Assembly: GCA_003648875.1 (NCBI GenBank)
Contig: QMQC01000087.1
Coordinates: 1-7,212 of the forward strand
Source: Actinomycetota bacterium
GTDB lineage: Bacteria; Actinomycetota; Acidimicrobiia; Spongiisociales; UBA5794
Length of the DNA stretch: 7,212 nt
Direction: 5' to 3'
A program made the translations under genes and the position numbers. Positions 1 through 4,746 of the stretch are shown in pieces. Numbering within the stretch: position 1 is the stretch's first letter; every line of letters starts with the position of its first letter. Under the pieces are notes generated by a model. It did not search any database. It was not told the origin of the DNA and saw only the letters and a list, made by a program, of their open reading frames with translations.

Positions 1-1
1 G

Positions 2-1282
2 AGCATTGGCGAGCAGATAGAAACCTCTTCGACAAGGGCCACGACCACGACCGAGGCTCCGCTCACATCGATCGCCCCGGGTGCGATCCCAGGATCGACG
101 TCGCAGTCGATCGCTCCAGACGTCGCAGCTGCGATGAGAGCCAGGATCGGTGTCTTGATGCTGGACGCTGAGGAGAGCAGAGGACTGCCTTTCCTTGAGA
201 TCCCCACAGTGACCATTCTCGACGAAGCCGAATTCCAGGCGCGGGTCCGTTCGACGATGGAGGAGGATCTTGATCCGGAGGAACTGGCCGGTGACCAGGC
301 GGTCTTCGAACTCTTTGGAATGCTCGATGGGGACACCGACCTCTATCAGCTACTCATCAACCTCTACACCGAACAGGTGGCAGGCTTCTATGACCCGGAT
401 GTCAGGGAGCTCGTCGTTCCTGTCTCGGTTGATGGGATCACGCCACTCCAAGAGATCACGATCGTCCACGAACTCGTTCATGCGCTCACCGACCAGCACT
501 TCGATTTCAACGACGTCTACGAAGAGCTCATCGAGGAGGGATCCGGAGACGACGTTTCGGGCGTCCTCGCGCTCGTCGAGGGCGATGCGACGTATCAGCA
601 GTTCCTCTATCTCGAATCGATGGATCCCGCGGATGCTGCGAAGGCTGTCCTCGAGTCCCTTTCTTTCGACACGTCCGTGCTCGACGACGCTCCGGCCTGG
701 ATCCAACAGGATCTCACGTTCCCCTACGAGCATGGTCTGGTCTTCAGTGGATTCCTGATAGGTGAAGGCGGTCTCAAGGGTGTGGACGAGGCATACCTGG
801 AACTGCCGATCAGTTCCGAGCAGATCCTCCACCCCGAGAAATACGCTCGATCCGAACTTCCGTCCGAGATTCCCAAGCTCACGGTTGCCCTCGGCGGATG
901 GGAGCTGTTCGATGAGGTCACGTTCGGTGAGTGGGGGATTCGCATGTTGCTGCTTGAATCGTTGCGTCCGGGCGAGGTCACCCAGGCCGCCGCGGGATGG
1001 GGCAACGACACCTACCGAGCGTTCATCAAAGGGAGCGATACTGCCGTTGCCTGGGTGTATGACGGTGAGACGATCCAGGACGCCGAGGAACTGACGGACG
1101 CCCTGATCATCCATGTCCGTAGCGCGATGAATGCTGGTTCAACCCGTGAGTCGGGAGGCGGGTTGCTCTTCGAGGGCGGTTCGACCTATGTGTTCATAGA
1201 CCGCGTGGATGAGAAGATATTCTTTGTGGCCTCGACGGATGCGGCGGCAGGTGCTTCCCTGCGCCAGCAACTGGGCGTGTGA
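2..1282 (+). CDS. Putative secreted zinc metallopeptidase (HExxH...EGDA), 5'-truncated by the window edge
   Basis: The reading frame is open from base 2 to a TGA at 1280-1282, so the gene starts upstream. An ATG at 134 is possible but has no Shine-Dalgarno, and it would discard a Thr/Ser/Pro-rich stretch (about bases 20-110) that looks like the linker behind the signal peptide or lipobox of an exported protein. A gluzincin-like signature is visible: HELVH (bases 467-481) is followed about 32 residues later by EGDA (578-589), which would give two His ligands, the catalytic Glu and a third Glu ligand. Just before it comes a GFYDPDVRELVV block. I associate that block with uncharacterised actinobacterial and Chloroflexi proteins of the same HExxH/EGDA layout. 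The C-terminal part has an AAGWGNDTY segment and a conserved-looking tail, with no clear membrane anchor. Substrate and activity are unknown. Metallopeptidase is inferred from the motif alone, and export is inferred from the linker. It is not obviously functionally linked to the genes that follow. Confidence 0.8.
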   Translation, partial: SIGEQIETSSTRATTTTEAPLTSIAPGAIPGSTSQSIAPDVAAAMRARIGVLMLDAEESRGLPFLEIPTVTILDEAEFQARVRSTMEEDLDPEELAGDQAVFELFGMLDGDTDLYQLLINLYTEQVAGFYDPDVRELVVPVSVDGITPLQEITIVHELVHALTDQHFDFNDVYEELIEEGSGDDVSGVLALVEGDATYQQFLYLESMDPADAAKAVLESLSFDTSVLDDAPAWIQQDLTFPYEHGLVFSGFLIGEGGLKGVDEAYLELPISSEQILHPEKYARSELPSEIPKLTVALGGWELFDEVTFGEWGIRMLLLESLRPGEVTQAAAGWGNDTYRAFIKGSDTAVAWVYDGETIQDAEELTDALIIHVRSAMNAGSTRESGGGLLFEGGSTYVFIDRVDEKIFFVASTDAAAGASLRQQLGV

Positions 1283-1290
1283 CAGAAGTC

Positions 1291-1311
1291 CACAGTTCAC
1301 AGTTCGCAGTG
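1291..1311. repeat. Short tandem heptamer repeat (CACAGTT x2 plus a degenerate copy)
   Basis: Eight bases after the metallopeptidase stop codon there are two exact CACAGTT units (1291-1297 and 1298-1304), followed by CGCAGTG, which keeps four central positions of the unit. This is a directly visible three-unit heptamer array. Its role is unknown. It could be slippage-derived intergenic sequence or a weak protein-binding site. The rest of 1283-1425 shows only a 4-bp GC stem (1324-1334) without a T tract, so I cannot assign a convincing terminator for the upstream gene. Confidence 0.55.
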
Positions 1312-1415
1312 AGCGATCGGACTGCCCGGAGGGCGCGCCTACAGATGCCTTCACATCGCTGTCGACGCGGTGTACACAGGTCTTGTGAACCGGAATTGGG
1401 TGACAGGAAGAGCGG

Positions 1416-1434
1416 CGTGGCTGAATCAGCCGCG
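1416..1434. repeat. Inverted repeat at the bL37 stop codon, possible weak terminator
   Basis: GGCTGA (1419-1424), one base, then TCAGCC (1426-1431) form an exact dyad, and two more pairs extend it past one mismatch or wobble. It spans the TGA stop (1428-1426) of the minus-strand bL37 gene. Read on the minus strand, it is followed by a pyrimidine-rich CTCTTCCTGT stretch. A terminator role is conceivable, but there is no real U tract, so only the dyad itself is certain. Confidence 0.35.
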
Positions 1435-1509
1435 GCCGGCGTTGGGCTTGCGGCCGTGGTTCGCCTTGGAACGGCGAGCCCTGAGTTTGCGTCGTTTTGC
1501 CTTTGCCAT
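1426..1509 (-). CDS. Ribosomal protein bL37-like small basic protein (27 aa)
   Basis: Reading the minus strand from an ATG at 1509-1507 to a TGA at 1428-1426 gives a 27-residue protein. It begins MAKAKRRKLRARR and continues SKANHGRKPNAGRG. About half of its residues are Lys or Arg. As I remember it, actinobacterial bL37, the tiny 50S protein first seen in the Mycobacterium smegmatis ribosome structure near the peptidyl transferase centre, is about 24 residues with the same plan: an MAK start, a basic run, then a [S]KANHGKRPNA-like block. The SKANHG-[RK]-[KR]-PNA match is the key evidence. No Shine-Dalgarno lies at the usual distance. A TACCCT -10-like hexamer sits nine bases before the ATG, so a leaderless mRNA is plausible. 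The gene stands alone, divergent from rsmI, and is below the length cutoff of most gene callers. The alternative is a chance short basic ORF, which the conserved block makes unlikely. Confidence 0.85.
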   Translation of the reverse strand: MAKAKRRKLRARRSKANHGRKPNAGRG

Positions 1510-1518
1510 GGTGCGACA

Positions 1519-1547
1519 AGGGTACCAGGCACCCTGATGTACCGCAG
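1519..1547 (-). promoter_or_regulatory. Candidate leaderless promoter of the bL37-like gene
   Basis: On the minus strand a TACCCT hexamer (1524-1519, fitting TAnnnT) ends nine bases before the ATG. A CTGCGG hexamer (1547-1542) lies 17 bases upstream of it. The same arrangement occurs before rsmI and metG. The -10 falls inside an imperfect dyad, AGGGTACC-A-GGCACCCT (1519-1535), that could be an operator. Transcription is inferred. Confidence 0.4.
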
Positions 1548-1602
1548 AGTTCGTCTGACCGGCGGGTCTTGGTCGTTGGTCGATGTCTGCGTGCTTGGGA
1601 CA

Positions 1603-1614
1603 CCGCTCGAGCGG
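1603..1614. repeat. Perfect 12-bp palindrome CCGCTCGAGCGG
   Basis: CCGCTCGAGCGG is fully self-complementary and lies in the non-coding stretch between the divergent bL37-like gene and rsmI, about 95 bases upstream of the bL37 start. It is a candidate dimeric-regulator site, but GC-rich DNA makes such palindromes fairly common. No regulator is identified. Confidence 0.4.
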
Positions 1615-1636
1615 CTCCTTGGCATTCGCGGAGCCG
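1612..1636. repeat. Stem-loop, 7-bp GC-rich stem with an 11-nt loop
   Basis: CGGCTCC (1612-1618) is exactly complementary to GGAGCCG (1630-1636), with the 11-nt loop TTGGCATTCGC between them. It touches the preceding 12-bp palindrome. No T tract follows on either strand, so it does not look like an intrinsic terminator. It may be an operator or part of a leader RNA. Confidence 0.35.
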
Positions 1637-1714
1637 ATGGATCCCCGGTGTTGCTACTGGCCCGATCGATCCACACGTTCACGTTGAGTTGCCCCATATC
1701 GGTGGCAGTGCTTT

Positions 1715-1733
1715 CTTGTGATGGCCTTGTGAT
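1715..1733 (-). promoter_or_regulatory. Direct repeat TCACAAG-N4-TCACAAG, resembling a PhoP/OmpR-family box
   Basis: The plus strand carries CTTGTGAT twice, at 1715-1722 and 1726-1733, with 11 bases from start to start. On the minus strand this reads as two identical heptamers, TCACAAG, separated by four bases. The published Mycobacterium PhoP box is two TCACAGC heptamers with a four-base gap, so five of seven positions agree in each half and the spacing is identical. Tandem OmpR/PhoB-type regulators typically bind such one-helical-turn repeats. The site is about 130 bp upstream of rsmI and 205 bp upstream of the bL37 start, which is far for direct activation. Function is inferred from form only. 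Confidence 0.4.
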
Positions 1734-1810
1734 CTCCTCCACGGTCATGCAACCGCGACGAGTGTTGGGTCTCGGAGCCAGGCGTTGGATTCTCGAAGCA
1801 GCACCGGATA

Positions 1811-1821
1811 CGGAACTTCCG
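1811..1821. repeat. Dyad CGGAA-C-TTCCG upstream of rsmI
   Basis: A perfect 5+1+5 inverted repeat ends just before the candidate -35 hexamer of rsmI (1826). Its position suits an operator. The surrounding 1778-1829 also contains CCAGGC...GCCTGG arms. No regulator can be named. Confidence 0.3.
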
Positions 1822-1825
1822 AGGC

Positions 1826-1853
1826 CTGGGATGCGGATCGTCGCATCTACCAT
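1826..1853 (+). promoter_or_regulatory. Candidate leaderless promoter of rsmI
   Basis: CTGGGA (1826-1831), a 16-base spacer and TACCAT (1848-1853, fitting TAnnnT) end eight bases before the ATG of rsmI. No Shine-Dalgarno lies between them. In actinomycetes this spacing usually places the transcription start at or next to the start codon, so rsmI is probably translated from a leaderless message. This is inferred from spacing and motif. Confidence 0.45.
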
Positions 1854-1861
1854 GCCAGACG

Positions 1862-2692
1862 ATGGCCGGAACACTCGTCCTCTGCGCGACACCCATCGGG
1901 AATCTTGGAGACCTCTCTGAGCGCACCGTTGAGGCATTGTCTGGCGCGGATGTGATATTTGCCGAGGACACACGTCGAACGGGCAGGCTCCTCACACACA
2001 TCGGTGCATCCGTGCCGATGAAGAGCTTCTTCGCACACAACGAGAAGTCGCGGCTCAGAGAGCTGGCGGTGCACCTCGAGCAGGGTCACACCGTCGTAGT
2101 CGTCTCCGATGCCGGCATGCCTGTTGTCTCGGACCCGGGCATGTCTGCTGTCGGCGCTGCGATCGGCGTGGGAGCCGTTGTCACGGTCCTACCCGGGCCA
2201 TCCGCGGTCGTCACCGCTCTGGCTGTCTCAGGGTTCGACGGCGATCGTTTCGTGTTCGAGGGGTTTCTACCACGCAAGGGCAAGGCGCGGTCCGCTGTGG
2301 TCGAGGCGATCGGCGCCGAGCAGCGCACGGTGGTGTTGTTCGCGGCGCCCGGAAGGGTCGTAAGGGATCTCGAGGATCTGTCAGACCACATGGAGCCGGA
2401 CAGGAGGATTGTGCTCGCCAGGGAGCTCACGAAACTGCACGAAGAGATATGGCGTGGCACTCTTGCGGAAGCGATCTCGCATTGGGGCGACAAGGACAAC
2501 ATTCGCGGTGAGTTCACGGTGGTCATCCGAGGCGCCAAGCGATCCGAGCCCGACATGCAGGATGCTTTGGAAGCTGCGAAACATCTGATCGATCAGGGTT
2601 TCACCACATCAGACGCGGTGCGCCAGATCGCCGCCAGCACCGGCGTGAGCAGGCGAGAGCTCTACGACCTTGTCGTGAAGCAATACGACTAG
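1862..2692 (+). CDS. rsmI: 16S rRNA (cytidine-1402-2'-O)-methyltransferase RsmI
   Basis: RsmI uses S-adenosylmethionine to 2'-O-methylate C1402 of 16S rRNA in the ribosomal P site, in the cytoplasm. The 276-residue length is normal for the family. Tetrapyrrole-methylase-fold landmarks appear in order: ATPIGNLGD (residues 9-17), AEDTRRT (34-40), SDAGMPVVSDPG (82-93) and the SAM-loop-like LPGPSA (110-115). FEGFLPRKGK follows, and a helical C-terminal tail (about 240-276) contains an ASTGVSRRELY segment typical of RsmI proteins. The ATG at 1862 is chosen because MAGTLVLCATPIGNLGD is the usual beginning. No Shine-Dalgarno precedes it, but a TAnnnT -10 eight bases upstream suggests leaderless expression. 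The gene is divergent from the bL37-like gene and convergent with abrB, with which it shares the CTAG stop. The proximity to rsmA fits a conserved rRNA-modification and translation neighbourhood. Confidence 0.97.
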   Translation: MAGTLVLCATPIGNLGDLSERTVEALSGADVIFAEDTRRTGRLLTHIGASVPMKSFFAHNEKSRLRELAVHLEQGHTVVVVSDAGMPVVSDPGMSAVGAAIGVGAVVTVLPGPSAVVTALAVSGFDGDRFVFEGFLPRKGKARSAVVEAIGAEQRTVVLFAAPGRVVRDLEDLSDHMEPDRRIVLARELTKLHEEIWRGTLAEAISHWGDKDNIRGEFTVVIRGAKRSEPDMQDALEAAKHLIDQGFTTSDAVRQIAASTGVSRRELYDLVVKQYD

Positions 2693-2928
2693 ATCTCAGA
2701 GATCTTGTCGCGGCAGGTCCTGCAGACGCTCCGAGCTTTGAAATCCGCAAGGCCTTCGTCTCCCTCGCAGAACACGCATATCGCATTGAGTTTCCGGAGA
2801 ACGATTCCACCATTCTCCACGCTGATCGCTAGTTCGTCCCCCTCATGGATATTGAACAGCCTGCGGGTTTCCGCAGGAACGACGACCCTTCCAAGGTCAT
2901 CGATTTTTCTGACCATGAGCGTGCCCAA
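2689..2928 (-). CDS. abrB: AbrB/SpoVT-type DNA-binding regulator with C-terminal CxxC...CxxC tail
   Basis: This is a 79-residue protein. Residues 5-47 match the swapped-hairpin AbrB/SpoVT DNA-binding domain: VRKIDDLGRVVVPAETRRLFNI, then a GDELAISVENGGIVLRK strand pair. Residues 51-72 hold CVFC and CRTC pairs, so a zinc-ribbon-like C-terminal module is likely. These regulators bind DNA as dimers or tetramers and are often transition-state or autoregulatory factors. The target here is unknown. I favour the TTG start at 2928-2926 because a perfect GGAGG (2940-2936) lies seven bases before it, while the ATG at 2916 is 19 bases away. The gene is opposite to its neighbours. Its stop overlaps that of rsmI, and it diverges from metG. 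The placement equals B. subtilis abrB between rsmI and metS, as I recall it. The symbol indicates family and position, not proven equivalence. Confidence 0.9.
   Translation of the reverse strand: MGTLMVRKIDDLGRVVVPAETRRLFNIHEGDELAISVENGGIVLRKLNAICVFCEGDEGLADFKARSVCRTCRDKISEI
2691..2705. repeat. Perfect inverted repeat AGATCTC-A-GAGATCT at the convergent gene junction
   Basis: Two seven-base arms around one central base form an exact dyad, which starts inside the shared stop region of rsmI and covers the last codons of abrB. As RNA it can form a six-base-pair stem with a CAG loop from either strand. It is a candidate bidirectional pause or termination element, but it lacks GC content and a T tract, so the role is uncertain. 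Confidence 0.45.
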
Positions 2929-2935
2929 GTCTGAA

Positions 2936-2940
2936 CCTCC
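2936..2940 (-). promoter_or_regulatory. Strong Shine-Dalgarno (GGAGG) of abrB selecting a TTG start
   Basis: On the minus strand GGAGG is followed by seven bases and then TTG (2928-2926). This is the only consensus-strength ribosome-binding site at the head of a transcript in the window, and it fixes the abrB start upstream of the ATG at 2916. It also implies that this gene, unlike rsmI and metG, has a leader RNA. Confidence 0.7.
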
Positions 2941-2973
2941 GTGTTGATTTGTCGGCCTCGCACTGACTCCATG

Positions 2974-3005
2974 ATGGTACCGGTGCTGGGCAGGAAACGA
3001 TTTCC
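2974..3005 (-). promoter_or_regulatory. Putative abrB promoter region with overlapping dyad operator GGAAA-CGA-TTTCC
   Basis: A minus-strand TACCAT (2979-2974, TAnnnT) would start transcription near 2967 and leave a leader of about 40 bases containing the GGAGG site. The dyad GGAAA-N3-TTTCC (2993-3005) lies where the -35 region should be. On the plus strand its arms extend to GGCAGGAAA and TTTCC-G-TGCC with one bulged base. A repressor bound there would block abrB, and AbrB autoregulation is a reasonable guess. No recognisable -35 hexamer is seen. Confidence 0.35.
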
Positions 3006-3009
3006 GTGC

Positions 3010-3030
3010 CTGGCCCAGGTCGAGGGCCGG
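3010..3030. repeat. Inverted repeat in the abrB-metG intergenic region
   Basis: CTGGCCC (3010-3016) pairs with GGGCCGG (3024-3030), with one wobble, across a seven-base loop. CCTGG-C-CCAGG (3009-3019) is a second, overlapping dyad. Together with the dyad at 2993-3005 these make the divergent region unusually rich in symmetry. Function is unknown. Confidence 0.35.
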
Positions 3031-3047
3031 AGAGACGGTGATTCCTT

Positions 3048-3061
3048 CTGCGACCTGCGAC
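3048..3061. repeat. Tandem heptamer CTGCGAC x2 upstream of metG
   Basis: CTGCGAC occurs twice back to back (3048-3054 and 3055-3061). The second copy supplies the candidate -35 hexamer of the metG promoter, so the first could be an adjacent factor site or a simple duplication. Confidence 0.5.
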
Positions 3062-3082
3062 CGGCAGATGAGGCGGTAGCAT
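3055..3082 (+). promoter_or_regulatory. Candidate leaderless promoter of the metG-tatD-rsmA-ispE operon
   Basis: CTGCGA (3055-3060), a 16-base spacer and TAGCAT (3077-3082) end seven bases before the metG ATG at 3090. The nearest purine run, GAGG (3070-3073), is 16 bases from the ATG, too far for a ribosome-binding site. The layout is the same as before rsmI and the bL37-like gene. Leaderless transcription is inferred. Confidence 0.5.
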
Positions 3083-3089
3083 CGCTGTC

Positions 3090-4745
3090 ATGACCGACAC
3101 ACATCCAAAGAAGGTCCTGGTTGCGGTCGCGTGGCCATATGCACAGGGACCACTCCATCTTGGACACATCGGCGGGGCATATCTCCCCTCCGACATCTAT
3201 GCCCGCTTCCGTCGCTCCGTCGGAGACGACGTGCTGATGGTGTCTGGATCCGATGTTCACGGAACACCCATCACGGTGAAGGCCGACGAGATGGGTGTGA
3301 CACCTCAGGAGATCGTTGACAAGTACCACCCGGAATTCCTGACGTACTGGGATGATCTCAGCATCGACTGGGATTTGTTCACAACAACCGGAACCGAGAC
3401 CCACAAGCGGGTCGTCCAGGATTTCTTCCTCAAGCTGCTCGAGAACGGCTACCTGTACACCGAGACCTCTGAGCAGTACTTCGATGCTGCGGCCGAGCGC
3501 TTCCTCCCGGATCGCTACGTAGAGGGAACATGTCCACACTGTGGGTATGTCGATGCCCGCGGCGACCAATGTGACAACTGCGGTAAGACACTCGATCCAA
3601 CGGATCTGATCGACCCGCGTTCAAAGCTGTCAGGGTCGACACCGATTCTGCGAGTGACAGAGCACTACTACTGGAAGCTGAGCGCATTCAACGAGCCCAT
3701 GCTCGAGTGGCTCAGATCGAAGGAGGGTTGGCGACCCCACGTTGTGAACTTCGCCGTGGGCATGGTCGAGGAGGGCCTCCACGATCGCGCATTCACGAGA
3801 GATCTCGATTGGGGAATCCCGATCCCCGTCGACACCCTCGGCCCAGGGAAGTCGATCTATGTTTGGTGGGAAGCTGTGATGGGGTATCTCTCTGCCCCCC
3901 AGGAATGGGCTGAGCAGCAGGGCACACCTGATGCGTGGAAGGCCTGGTGGGAGGATCCCGAAGCCGAGACCCTGTACTTTGTCGGAAAGGACAACATCCC
4001 GTTCCACGCCATCTATTGGCCGGCGTTGATCATGGGACATGGAGGATTGAACCTTCCCACGAATGTCCCTGCGAACCAGTACGTGACGTTCAGTGGCGCC
4101 AAGGCCTCGAAGTCCCGTGGTGTTGGACGGCCTCTCGGCTGGTATCTGGACCACTTCGAGTCGGACTCGCTCCGCTATGCCCTTGCACGGTCGCTGCCTG
4201 AGTCGAATGACTCGGATCTCTCTGACGAGGAGATAGTTCGCAGCATCAACGAAGAACTCGTCGCGACCTGGGGCAACCTCGTCAATCGAGTCGTTTCGAT
4301 GACCAACAGGTACTTCGGCGGCACGGTTCCCGTGCCGGGCACGCTCATCGAAGCAGATCATGCAGCGCTGACATCCCGTACGGAGACGCTCGACGAGGTT
4401 TCGCAGCTGCTGTATGAAGTGAAGCTTCGCGCAGGCATCGCGCGGGCCATGGCCGGTGCCCAGGATGCCAACGCCTACCTCAACGACCTCGCCCCGTGGA
4501 CGACATCGAAGACCGACATGGAGAGGACGGGTACGACGTTGTGGGTGGCACTTCAGATGATCGCTGGCAACGCCGTGGCGTTTTCGCCGTACCTCCCTGA
4601 GACATCGCTGCTGGTACTTGAGGCGCTCGGCACCGAGGTCAGGGGCAGGGCGCCGGTCTGGGAGGCGCCCGGTGTTCGGGCAGGCACCATGCTTGGCGAA
4701 CTTGGCCCTTTGTTCGCCAAGGTCGAACTCGAAGCACCATCTTGA
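3090..4745 (+). CDS. metG: Methionyl-tRNA synthetase (class I)
   Basis: MetRS couples methionine to initiator and elongator tRNA-Met with ATP in the cytoplasm. The 551-residue protein has a Rossmann catalytic domain with the HIGH-type motif HLGH (residues 23-26). A zinc knuckle, CPHC (148-151) and CDNC (161-164), follows in the connective region, and the surrounding RFLPDRYVEGTCPHCGY block resembles Streptomyces MetRS. The KMSKS-type loop is KASKS (338-342), so Met is replaced by Ala while both Lys residues are kept. A helical anticodon-binding domain starts around DADSLRY-like FESDSLRYAL. It ends without the EMAP/Trbp111-like C-terminal domain that makes E. coli MetRS 677 residues long. The ATG at 3090 gives a natural N-terminus and lies seven bases after a TAnnnT element. 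It heads the operon, and tatD begins one base after its stop. Confidence 0.97.
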   Translation: MTDTHPKKVLVAVAWPYAQGPLHLGHIGGAYLPSDIYARFRRSVGDDVLMVSGSDVHGTPITVKADEMGVTPQEIVDKYHPEFLTYWDDLSIDWDLFTTTGTETHKRVVQDFFLKLLENGYLYTETSEQYFDAAAERFLPDRYVEGTCPHCGYVDARGDQCDNCGKTLDPTDLIDPRSKLSGSTPILRVTEHYYWKLSAFNEPMLEWLRSKEGWRPHVVNFAVGMVEEGLHDRAFTRDLDWGIPIPVDTLGPGKSIYVWWEAVMGYLSAPQEWAEQQGTPDAWKAWWEDPEAETLYFVGKDNIPFHAIYWPALIMGHGGLNLPTNVPANQYVTFSGAKASKSRGVGRPLGWYLDHFESDSLRYALARSLPESNDSDLSDEEIVRSINEELVATWGNLVNRVVSMTNRYFGGTVPVPGTLIEADHAALTSRTETLDEVSQLLYEVKLRAGIARAMAGAQDANAYLNDLAPWTTSKTDMERTGTTLWVALQMIAGNAVAFSPYLPETSLLVLEALGTEVRGRAPVWEAPGVRAGTMLGELGPLFAKVELEAPS

Positions 4746-4746
4746 A

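Noticed and set aside
1324..1334. GCCC-GGA-GGGC hairpin as terminator for the metallopeptidase gene
   Set aside because: It has only four base pairs and no T tract, too weak to call.
1771..1829. Possible tRNA or structured RNA upstream of rsmI (paired CCAGGC/GCCTGG arms, TTCGAGA-like loop on the minus strand)
   Set aside because: The T-loop candidate lacks the closing G53-C61 pair, and there is no cloverleaf or acceptor stem. The arms are isolated.
1279..1920. A 213-codon plus-strand open frame across the intergenic region
   Set aside because: It overlaps the bL37-like gene and the start of rsmI, has no recognisable motif and no ribosome-binding site. The minus strand is open over the same stretch, as expected for GC-rich non-coding DNA.
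1194..1973. A 259-codon minus-strand open frame covering the same region
   Set aside because: The composition is Ser/Arg/Pro/Thr-rich without motifs, and it runs antisense into both flanking genes. Only the separate bL37-like frame inside it looks like a real protein.
4618..4746. Upstream in-frame start for tatD at 4618
   Set aside because: It would lie inside metG and add 43 Arg/Ser-rich residues. The ATG at 4747, one base after the metG stop, gives the normal TatD length.
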